NCBI RefSeq assembly: GCF_000425145.1
Contig: NZ_KE384312.1
Span: 124,001 to 188,000 of the forward strand
Direction of reading: 5' to 3'
Source of the DNA: Pedobacter glucosidilyticus DSM 23534
GTDB lineage: Bacteria; Bacteroidota; Bacteroidia; Sphingobacteriales; Sphingobacteriaceae
Length of the DNA: 64,000 nucleotides
Shown here: piece after piece, positions 19,268 to 30,401 of the stretch
How positions within the stretch are numbered: the stretch's first letter is position 1
Layout of the letters: each line of letters starts with the position of its first letter
Notes under the pieces: model-generated
What the model saw: the letters and a program-made list of their open reading frames with translations, nothing else
The model's database searches: none
What the model was told of the DNA's origin: nothing
Made by a program: the position numbers and the translations under genes

Positions 19268-22200
19268 TCAGTCTTCGTCTTTTACCTGTTGCCCGCCTTC
19301 TTTCTTGATATAATCAGAAGGAGTCATATTATACTGTTTAATAAAACATTTTCTAAAATGTTTGGTATCATTAAACCCAACTTCATAAGCAATTTGCTTA
19401 ATAGTAAACTCTCCGGATAAAAGCAATTGTGCACTCCTTTGGATTTTAATAAATCTGATAAATTCTGAGCCAGACATGTCTGTAATAGCTTTTAGCTTAC
19501 GATAAAAGGTAGAACGACTCATGTTCATTTCTTCTGCTAATTCATCCGTATTAAAATCGGAATTACCTAAATTTTCTTCTATTTTAGTGATGATTTTCTT
19601 GATAAACTCGCCCTCAAAAGATGTGATTTCTACTTCGCTTGGTCCTAAGCTAACTTTTTGTGTAAATAGTTCTTTTAGCTTTTTTCTTGATTCTAGCACA
19701 TTTCTAACATGCGAAAGCAAAATAGGAGAATTAAAAGGTTTAGATAAGTAAACATCGGCACCTTTATTCACTCCTTTCAAATGGGCAGATGAATCTGACT
19801 GTGCTGTAAGTAAAATAACAGGAATATGAGAAGTGCTTAGTGCTGATTTTACTGCATGACATAATTCATAGCCATCCATTTCTGGCATCATCACATCGCT
19901 GATAATTACATCCGGGATAGTATCTAGCGCTAATGCTAAGCCCTCTTTTCCATTAAAGGCAGTAAAAGTTTGATAGTTTGGTTGTAGTAAAGAGACCAGA
20001 TATTCATTAACTTCTATATTATCTTCTACAATAAGTGCTATAGGTTTTACAGTTTCTGTAGTTGAATTAAGTACTATCGCTGTTTCTTCTTCAACATCCT
20101 TTTCGGGTATTGAATCTTCTCCAAGATTTTCATAAATAGGTAATTGGTCTACTTCATGGTGTGCATGTAGGGGTAGTAATATGCGGAAAGAACTTCCTTT
20201 TTGCAGCTCACTATCAACCTTAATGCTACCATTATGTAATAATACCAAGTCTTTAGTAAAAGCTAAGCCAATACCTGTACCTGCAAATTTACCAGCTTCT
20301 GCTTTTGCAACTTGGTAAAATCTGTCAAATATTTTTTCTTTTTCGCTCTCGCTGATGCCTTTACCTGTATCGCTAACAATAATTTCACAAAAAGGAGTTT
20401 CTTGCTTTTCTATAGCGTTCACTGTTAAACTAACCGTTCCTCCAGATTCAGAAAACTTAAAAGCATTAGCCAATAAGTTATACAAAATGATAGTCATTTT
20501 TTCCTCATCAAAATCAAGCATCATTTGGCTACTAGAGCTAGAAAACTGGAATTTTATATTTCTTCTGTTAGCTTCATTTCTGAAAGAGTAAAATATTTGC
20601 TTGCTAAAAGAAACAATATTGCCTTTACTTGCATTTAACGTAAGCTTATTAACTTCTGCCTTTTGAAAATCTAAGAGTTGATTTACCAAATTCAATAGTC
20701 TTTTGGCTTGGTCTTGAAGGCTTAATATGGTTTTTCTTACACCAAAATTTAAATTTTCTGTTCTGGATAAATCATCTAGAGGAGCTATCATTAAAGTTAA
20801 TGGCGTTCTAAATTCATGTGAAATATTGGTAAATAATTTTGATTTTATTTCAGTTATTTCACGCTCTCTTTTCAAGTTAAGATTAGCCAGCTCTAATTTG
20901 TTTTTTAATCTTAACCTATTTAAACCAATATATCTGGATAACCATAGCAAGAATAAGAAAACTGTTATATAAATAAGTTTAGCCCACCATGTTTTCCAAG
21001 GAGGGGGTAAAATGGTGATTTTTAGGGCTGCACCTTTGTTGTTCCAAATATTATCACTGTTAGATGCTTTTACCTCTAAAATATAATTGCCTGCAGGTAA
21101 GTTTGTATAAGTTACATTACGTCTGCGGCCGGCATTAACCCATTCTTGTTCAAATCCTTTTAATCTATATGCATATTGGTTTTTATCAGAAGCATGATAA
21201 TCTAAAGCTGCAAAAGATATCGTAATAAAATCTTGCTTATAGTTTAACGTTATTTGTTGCGTTTTTAGTAAAGATTGTTTTAAAACTATGTTTCCTTCTA
21301 TTTCTTCGCCAACGGCAATTTGTTTATTGTTGATAATTAGATTAGTGAAATATACAGGAGGTAGCATTTCATTAATTTTTATACTATCCGGATGAAAATA
21401 AGTGATACCTTTTATACCGCCAAAGTAAAACATACCTTTAGCATCTGCAAAGGCTGCATTTTCTGCAAATGCGTTAGATAACAGACCGTCTCTAATGTCA
21501 AAGTTTTTGAATACTTCTGTGTTCGTGTTAAAGCTTACAATTCCTTTATTGGTACTTATCCAGATTCTCGATTTTTTATCGGGTAAAATAGCGTGTATAT
21601 AATCGTTAGGGAAATTATTACCAGCAAAATAATTTTTAAAAGTGATATGATTTTTCCGTTCTACTAACTTATTTAAACCGTTGGGCGTACCAATCCATAT
21701 TGTACCCTTTTGGTCTTGTGCTATACTTAAAATAATACTATTGCTAATAGATGTTGAATCCTTGATATAGTGTTGGAAGTTTTTAAAGCCATCTTTACTC
21801 CTGTTATAGAGGTGTAATCCATTAAATGTACCTATCCATAACCTACCTTTATTGTCGTTAAACATAGAGGTAATGCGTTCGCTCTGTAATTCATCCTGAG
21901 AGGAAGATAGCTCATATCTTTTTACCAATGGTTCTCCAGTTTTTTTATATCCTATAACCCTGTTTAAACCATTACTTTGTGTCCCAAGCCAAAGAATTCC
22001 AGCTTTATCTTTTAAAATAGCTGTAATCTTATTAGCGCTGATGCTTGTTTTTTCTGTTGTACTTATATACCTACTTATTTTACTGTTGGGATTTAAGCCA
22101 TCCATGATAAATAAGCCCTCATTAGTGCCTATCCATAATTTATTACCATTTTGAAAGACAGCATTTACCCTAAAATTAAAGCTAGGAGCTAAAGGTAAAT

Positions 22201-23374
22201 TAACTTTACTAAAGGTTTTGCCATCATTAGAATATACCAAACCACCATCTTTAGTACCTATCCATAGGGCATGGTTACTATCTTTTAAAACAGAAACTAC
22301 AGGGGCATTTAATAAGCTTCCTGCTTTATTGTATTGATGGGTAATATTATAAAATTTCTTTTTGTGCGGGTTTATTCTGTAAATACCGCCCTCGGTGCCA
22401 AACCAAATTACGCCAGAATGATCTTGTTCTATACTTAAAACAACTTTATTGAAATAGGTTGAGTTTTCTGCCGATGAAAATATATAACGAGTAAAACTTT
22501 GCGAGTTAATATTAAATTTATTCAAGCCACCACCCCAAGTACCCACCCATAATACGCCGGTTTGGTCTAGTAAAACTCTGTAAGTATTATCATTACTTAA
22601 ACTATTAATATTTTTAGGGTTGTGCGTATAATTTTTAAAGGCTTTAGTAATATAATTAAATGCAAATAAACCCTTGTTCCAACTTCCTATATAAAGCGTG
22701 TTTTTTGCTTTGTCTATAGCCAAAGAAGTTAGTGTAATAGAGTTAAGTCCAAATTTAAATTCAGCTATAAGTTTTTTAGCTCCATTATAATTTCTTAAGC
22801 CACTTGTAGTGGCTGCCCAGATCATTCCACGATCATCAGCTACGATACTATTGGCAATACTTTTATCTATTTGTTTAAACTTTTTTGTTTTTTGATTTAG
22901 ATAATATAAACCTTTAGAAGAACCAACATAAACATCCCCATTCTTATCCTCATAAACAGAGAATATGTCGATAACCCCTGCCACATCGGGTATGGTATAG
23001 CTGGTAACACTATCTTTTAAAAAGTCGTATTTATTTAACCCTCCAGTTTTAGTGCCTATCCATAGGTATTCTTTACCCGCATACATGGCTTCTACTGCTT
23101 GGCTTGATAGATTATTGGCAGAGCTTGATTTATTTCTTAATAATTTAAGGTTATATCCATCATAATGATTAAGCCCTCCTCTGGTACCAAACCATAAGAA
23201 ACCGTATATATCCTGCTTTATAGATGTAACTTCATTGTTTACTAATCCATTATCAATAGATAAAAATGTATAAATGTGCTCTTGAGCTATAACGCTAAAA
23301 GAACAACATAATAGATAAAAGAAGTATATTAAATGTTTAAACATCGTTTTGAAACAAAATAATAGCTTTGTCAT
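19268..23374 (-). CDS. Hybrid two-component system sensor/regulator (HTCS)
   Basis: A 1368-residue one-protein signalling system that senses an oligosaccharide in the periplasm and activates utilization genes. After the signal peptide come two seven-bladed-type propellers built of repeats such as LWIGTKTGGLNKYD and IWFGTEGGIYRINP (about 35-680), then a Y_Y_Y domain (about 710-790) and one membrane segment near WWAKLIYITVFLFLLWLSRY. The histidine kinase H-box SHEFRTPLT has His853, followed by ATPase motifs (NLLANAFKFS, GTGIGLAF). The receiver domain (IALIVEDN...) has phospho-acceptor Asp1160 in ISDVMMPEMDG. An AraC-type helix-turn-helix (about 1265-1360) closes the protein. It is the only regulator in the window. 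A second in-frame ATG at 23344 gives an equally good signal peptide. Confidence 0.96.
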   Translation of the reverse strand: MTKLLFCFKTMFKHLIYFFYLLCCSFSVIAQEHIYTFLSIDNGLVNNEVTSIKQDIYGFLWFGTRGGLNHYDGYNLKLLRNKSSSANNLSSQAVEAMYAGKEYLWIGTKTGGLNKYDFLKDSVTSYTIPDVAGVIDIFSVYEDKNGDVYVGSSKGLYYLNQKTKKFKQIDKSIANSIVADDRGMIWAATTSGLRNYNGAKKLIAEFKFGLNSITLTSLAIDKAKNTLYIGSWNKGLFAFNYITKAFKNYTHNPKNINSLSNDNTYRVLLDQTGVLWVGTWGGGLNKFNINSQSFTRYIFSSAENSTYFNKVVLSIEQDHSGVIWFGTEGGIYRINPHKKKFYNITHQYNKAGSLLNAPVVSVLKDSNHALWIGTKDGGLVYSNDGKTFSKVNLPLAPSFNFRVNAVFQNGNKLWIGTNEGLFIMDGLNPNSKISRYISTTEKTSISANKITAILKDKAGILWLGTQSNGLNRVIGYKKTGEPLVKRYELSSSQDELQSERITSMFNDNKGRLWIGTFNGLHLYNRSKDGFKNFQHYIKDSTSISNSIILSIAQDQKGTIWIGTPNGLNKLVERKNHITFKNYFAGNNFPNDYIHAILPDKKSRIWISTNKGIVSFNTNTEVFKNFDIRDGLLSNAFAENAAFADAKGMFYFGGIKGITYFHPDSIKINEMLPPVYFTNLIINNKQIAVGEEIEGNIVLKQSLLKTQQITLNYKQDFITISFAALDYHASDKNQYAYRLKGFEQEWVNAGRRRNVTYTNLPAGNYILEVKASNSDNIWNNKGAALKITILPPPWKTWWAKLIYITVFLFLLWLSRYIGLNRLRLKNKLELANLNLKREREITEIKSKLFTNISHEFRTPLTLMIAPLDDLSRTENLNFGVRKTILSLQDQAKRLLNLVNQLLDFQKAEVNKLTLNASKGNIVSFSKQIFYSFRNEANRRNIKFQFSSSSSQMMLDFDEEKMTIILYNLLANAFKFSESGGTVSLTVNAIEKQETPFCEIIVSDTGKGISESEKEKIFDRFYQVAKAEAGKFAGTGIGLAFTKDLVLLHNGSIKVDSELQKGSSFRILLPLHAHHEVDQLPIYENLGEDSIPEKDVEEETAIVLNSTTETVKPIALIVEDNIEVNEYLVSLLQPNYQTFTAFNGKEGLALALDTIPDVIISDVMMPEMDGYELCHAVKSALSTSHIPVILLTAQSDSSAHLKGVNKGADVYLSKPFNSPILLSHVRNVLESRKKLKELFTQKVSLGPSEVEITSFEGEFIKKIITKIEENLGNSDFNTDELAEEMNMSRSTFYRKLKAITDMSGSEFIRFIKIQRSAQLLLSGEFTIKQIAYEVGFNDTKHFRKCFIKQYNMTPSDYIKKEGGQQVKDED

Positions 23375-23770
23375 CGTACTTGCATACGAGTACCAATATG
23401 AAGCATTAATTAGGTTTGTTTAGGTTTTATTATTAAATATAATTTTAATCGGTCAAAATATACAGCGTTCCTAAATTTTATTTTACATCATTATCAATAA
23501 AAGGAATACTGCTATTAATGCAAAGTACACAACATATTCATAGCGATTTAGTTTCATCATGTTCAATTTTATTGGCAAATTCAATTCTAATTGTTTCTTC
23601 TAAATTAAGAGTAATATGTCAAGCAAGTTAACTCATACCATTCAAATGAGGGGGTGATTTGGTTCATATAGATATTTTATTGACATGTATACACCCTTCT
23701 TTTGAGCTGTTTAAACTAAAGTTTATTAAATCTAATGATGAAATTTATTTGATGATTTAATGCTTTAAAT
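23375..23770. promoter_or_regulatory. Divergent promoter region, regulator / acetylesterase
   Basis: A 396-base gap without a credible gene. It holds the repeated string TACCATTCAAA (23636-23646). A longer stretch (23641-23685: TTCAAA, GGGTGA, AG-n-TATTT, ACATG) resembles sequence upstream of the beta-galactosidase gene (30158-30202). GTCAAAATA occurs at 23452. These are candidate sites for the adjacent regulator; no site has been proven. Confidence 0.4.
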
Positions 23771-25261
23771 ATGAAATTTTTCAACCCTAAATTTTTTATT
23801 TTCTCTTTCTGTTTTACCTCTTTTCATGCGTTTGCTCAGGATATTAAAGTGGCAAGTATTTTTGATGATAACATGGTATTGCAACAAGGTATTCAAATTC
23901 CAGTTTGGGGTATGGGCCCAGCAAAGGAAGAAATTAGTATATCTTTTGCAAATAAAAATTTGAAAACCATTGCTGATGAAAAAGGTAAATGGATGTTAAA
24001 GCTACCTAAGATGCAGATTAATCGTATTCCACAAGAACTCATCATTTTATCAAAAAATGATACTATTATTTTTAAAAATATTTTAGTAGGGGAAGTTTGG
24101 TTGGCCTCCGGACAATCTAACATGCAGATGAAATTATCAGAAAGCAACCATGCTGCACAAGAAATTAAGTTGGCTCAGTTTGATGAAATTAGATTCTTCA
24201 ACGTAGGTTTAAATATTAGTCATCAACCCTTAAATAGGGTTAAGGGAAGTTGGAAAGTGTGTAATCCAACTAGCGCAGGTTCTTTTTCTGCCGTGGCTTA
24301 TTATTTTGCTAAAGATTTACATCAAGACCAACGTGTACCCGTTGGTATTATCTCTGCATCATGGGGAGCAACTCCTGTTGAAGCATGGACATCTAGTGAA
24401 AGCCTTATCCAACATCCAGATTTTAAAGATTCTATCTTCAAATATCAAAAGCTTGAAGCCAATTGGGAATTACTTTATCGTAACTATTTAAACGAGGTAG
24501 AGCTAGCAAAAAAATCAATTCCTGTTGCTAAAGCGCCAATGCTTCCGAAAGAGAAAAATTATCCAACGGCACTTTTTAATGCCATGATAGCACCTCTTAT
24601 CCCTTATGGAATTAAAGGTGTGATTTGGTATCAGGGAGAAAATAATGCCAGTAGAGCAGCACAGTACCATAGTTTATTTCCTCTATTGATTAGAGATTGG
24701 AGAACAAAATGGCAAAAAGAAGAATTGCCATTTTTATTTGTGCAATTGGCAAATTTTAGAGCCAGAAATGAAGAACCTGTTTTTAGAGACAATTGGGCTT
24801 TATTAAGAGAGGCACAAACAGCTACCTTAAGAGTTCCACATACAGCAATGGCTGTTGCTATAGATATTGGCGATGCTAAGGATATTCATCCTAAAAATAA
24901 AAAAGATATAGGTAAAAGGCTTTATTTGGCAGCTAGTGCTGTTGCTTACCATAAAGATGTGGTTTATAGTGGGCCTACTTTTGCGTCTTCATCCATCAAA
25001 GGAAATGAGATTATATTGAGTTTTCGCAATGTTGGTAAAGGATTAACTAGCAAAGGCGAGCTTAACTCTTTTGAATTGGCCGGTGCCGATAAGAAATTTT
25101 ATTGGGCCAATGCTAAGATGGTAGGTAATAAAATTATCCTCCAATCAGACAAAGTAGCCCAACCTGTAGCGGTCAGGTATGCGTGGTCTAGTAATCCAGA
25201 AGCAAATTTATATAACAAGGAAGGTTTGCCAGCAGTGCCCTTCAGAACTGATGATTGGTAA
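23771..25261 (+). CDS. SGNH-type carbohydrate esterase (sialate O-acetylesterase family)
   Basis: A 496-residue exported esterase of the sialate-O-acetylesterase-like (SASA) family, which removes O-acetyl groups from glycans. A signal peptide ends at FAQ (23). The core has a split N-terminal beta domain (VASIFDDNMVLQQG, IPVWGMGP), then GEVWLASGQSNMQM with nucleophile Ser116, GVIWYQGENNA, and the catalytic-loop region AVAIDIGDAKDIHPKNK carrying the Asp/His pair. Length fits the family. In polysaccharide loci such enzymes commonly de-acetylate plant or algal glycans; CE20-like xyloglucan esterases have this layout. It is followed 55 bases later by a sulfatase, so acetyl and sulfate decorations are probably removed together. 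Family call firm, substrate unknown. Confidence 0.88.
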   Translation: MKFFNPKFFIFSFCFTSFHAFAQDIKVASIFDDNMVLQQGIQIPVWGMGPAKEEISISFANKNLKTIADEKGKWMLKLPKMQINRIPQELIILSKNDTIIFKNILVGEVWLASGQSNMQMKLSESNHAAQEIKLAQFDEIRFFNVGLNISHQPLNRVKGSWKVCNPTSAGSFSAVAYYFAKDLHQDQRVPVGIISASWGATPVEAWTSSESLIQHPDFKDSIFKYQKLEANWELLYRNYLNEVELAKKSIPVAKAPMLPKEKNYPTALFNAMIAPLIPYGIKGVIWYQGENNASRAAQYHSLFPLLIRDWRTKWQKEELPFLFVQLANFRARNEEPVFRDNWALLREAQTATLRVPHTAMAVAIDIGDAKDIHPKNKKDIGKRLYLAASAVAYHKDVVYSGPTFASSSIKGNEIILSFRNVGKGLTSKGELNSFELAGADKKFYWANAKMVGNKIILQSDKVAQPVAVRYAWSSNPEANLYNKEGLPAVPFRTDDW

Positions 25262-25316
25262 AATAACACAACACAAAAAGAATCTATTAAAATCTATATC
25301 AGCAATAAAAATATTT

Positions 25317-26693
25317 ATGAAGTACCTATTCTTTTTCTCAATTATTACACTTATTTCTTTCACTACAATAGCTCAGGAAAAAACGTCAAGAAAACCCAAT
25401 ATCATTGTTATTTTATTAGATGATGCAGGTTATGCAGATTTTGGTTTTATGGGCTCAAAAGATTTGAAAACACCAGAGATTGATAAGTTAGCTAAAAGTG
25501 GTATCGTTTTCACCGATGCGCATACCAGTGCAACGGTTTGCTCTCCATCTAGAGCCGGATTAATTACCGGCAGATACCAGCAACGTTTCGGTTTCGAGTG
25601 TAATGGAACTGGAGATAGCCTAGGTTTAGATGTTTCTGAAATTACCCTTGGCGCAACCTTACAGCAAAAAGGTTATAAAACTATCGCCATAGGGAAATGG
25701 CATTTAGGAGATAGAGAAATTTATCGGCCAAATGCAAGAGGTTTTGATGAATTTTATGGTTTCTTAAGTGGCTCTAGAAGTTATTTTCCAAATCCTCAGC
25801 AGGATAAATATGGAGATATCAATGCTATCAGGCATAACCAAAATCATGTGAAGTTTGAGTCAGGTTACCTTACAGATGTTTTTGGCGATGTTGCCGTAAA
25901 TTATATCGATAAGTTTAAAAATCAACCCTTCTTTATGTACTTGTCTTTTAATGCGGTACATACACCTATGCATGCAAAACAAGAAGATTTAGAAAGGTTT
26001 AAAAATCATCCGAGACAATTACTTGCTGCTATGACATGGTCTTTAGATGAAAATATTGGTAAAGTGATGAGAAAGCTAGAAACTGAAAAATTACTAGAAA
26101 ATACCTTGATATTCTTTTTAAGTGATAATGGCGGTGCCAATAATAATCAATCTACGGTATTTCCTTTAAAGGGATGGAAAGGGAATAAATTTGAAGGCGG
26201 CCATAGGGTGCCTTTTATCATGAGTTGGAAGGGGCAATTACCTGAGGGAGTAAAATCAGATAAACTGGTTTCATCTTTAGATATTTATGCTAGTTCTTTG
26301 GCTATTGCAGATGCTAAAAATCCTACTCATAAACCGATAGATGGTGCTAGTTTGATACCTTTTAAAGCTAAGGAAAAAGGTCATCAGCAATTGTTTTGGC
26401 GTAAAGATGAAGCAGCCGCAGTACGTAAAGGCGATTATAAACTTATCAGGATTAAAGAAGGCGGTACAGTTCTTTATAATTTAAAAGCTGATATTGGGGA
26501 GACTAAAGACTTATCTAAACAAGAAACAAAACAATATAAATCATTAAGTAAAGCTTTATTAAGGTGGGAGAGGGGCTTAATTGACCCTTTATGGTTTGAA
26601 GAACCAGAATGGATGCAGATTACTTCTGATATTCATAAAGCTTTAATGAATAATCAGAAACCTAAAAAGATTCAGCCTCTTGAAGTGAAGTAA
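25317..26693 (+). CDS. Type I (S1) sulfatase, Cys-type formylglycine site
   Basis: A 458-residue exported sulfatase. The start at 25317 is preferred because MKYLFFFSIITLISFTTIA is a complete signal peptide; a longer frame from 25179 would overlap the esterase by 83 bases. The metal motif LLDDAGYAD is followed by CSPSR (75-79), with Cys75 to be converted to formylglycine. IGKWHLGD, NAVHTPMHA and FLSDNGGANNNQ are present. The C-terminus has LFWRKDEAAAVRKGDYKLIRI, close in style to the 17733 sulfatase, so these two may be related subgroup members. It is co-oriented with the esterase and converges on the beta-galactosidase gene across a palindromic repeat. Class certain; specificity unknown. Confidence 0.93.
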   Translation: MKYLFFFSIITLISFTTIAQEKTSRKPNIIVILLDDAGYADFGFMGSKDLKTPEIDKLAKSGIVFTDAHTSATVCSPSRAGLITGRYQQRFGFECNGTGDSLGLDVSEITLGATLQQKGYKTIAIGKWHLGDREIYRPNARGFDEFYGFLSGSRSYFPNPQQDKYGDINAIRHNQNHVKFESGYLTDVFGDVAVNYIDKFKNQPFFMYLSFNAVHTPMHAKQEDLERFKNHPRQLLAAMTWSLDENIGKVMRKLETEKLLENTLIFFLSDNGGANNNQSTVFPLKGWKGNKFEGGHRVPFIMSWKGQLPEGVKSDKLVSSLDIYASSLAIADAKNPTHKPIDGASLIPFKAKEKGHQQLFWRKDEAAAVRKGDYKLIRIKEGGTVLYNLKADIGETKDLSKQETKQYKSLSKALLRWERGLIDPLWFEEPEWMQITSDIHKALMNNQKPKKIQPLEVK

Positions 26694-26830
26694 GTATTTG
26701 CTTTAAGTTAAATGTTCAATAGTATTTTTAATATTCTTATAAAACAAGAATCAACCCTTTTTTTTAACGCCTTTTTATTTAGTATCTCTTAGAAAAGATT
26801 TATAAACTTACAACAAGCATTAACAAAATA

Positions 26831-26945
26831 AGGCTGTCTCAATTACCACTTTGTGTCAGGCTGAGCGGAGTCGAAGCCTTTCCTGAGTATATCAGATAAC
26901 ATTTCGACTCCGCTCAATGTGACAAATATGATTTTGAGATAGCCT
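26831..26945. repeat. Nested palindromic intergenic repeat (REP/MITE-like)
   Basis: Outer arms AGGCTGTCTCAA (26831-26842) and TTGAGATAGCCT (26934-26945) pair at 11 of 12 positions. Inside, TGAGCGGAGTCGAA (26862-26875) pairs perfectly with TTCGACTCCGCTCA (26903-26916). The element fills the gap between two convergent genes and could also end both transcripts. It resembles dispersed palindromes I associate with Sphingobacteriaceae genomes; that link is from memory, not a search. Confidence 0.75.
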
Positions 26946-26953
26946 CTTTAAGT

Positions 26954-30124
<3,171 letters not shown>

Positions 30125-30247
30125 CTATAAGATGTGTTAAGAAGGGGCTTTAAAAGGTTCAAAATAAGGGTGAAATTCATTCATTAGCTATTTCAAAACA
30201 TGAATTTTATTTCAAAAAACTTTATTTTCTATTGATAATGGCTTAAT

Positions 30248-30290
30248 AAAAACAAAAAAGAAGCTGCCAGAATGATTTTCGTGGCAGCCT
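30248..30290 (-). terminator. Intrinsic terminator after the 30402 gene
   Basis: Arms GCTGCCA (30263-30269) and TGGCAGC (30282-30288) form a stem; read on the - strand it is followed by a T-rich run (complement of AAAAACAAAAAAGA, 30248-30261). It isolates the upstream - strand gene from the beta-galactosidase gene. Confidence 0.8.
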
Positions 30291-30401
30291 GCTAAACCAA
30301 TTTTATTAGAAAGGTATTCTAAATAGAGATGAGTTATACAAAATTCAATATTTTAAAAAGGCAAATCCTGCAATATTTGGGCAATCTTTTAAACTAAATT
30401 G

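Noticed and set aside
25179-25316. N-terminal extension of the sulfatase at 25317
   Set aside because: It would overlap the esterase gene by 83 bases and bury the signal peptide; the ATG at 25317 is better.
26831-26945. Insertion sequence or transposon end
   Set aside because: No transposase frame and no visible target duplication; the structure is a stand-alone palindrome.
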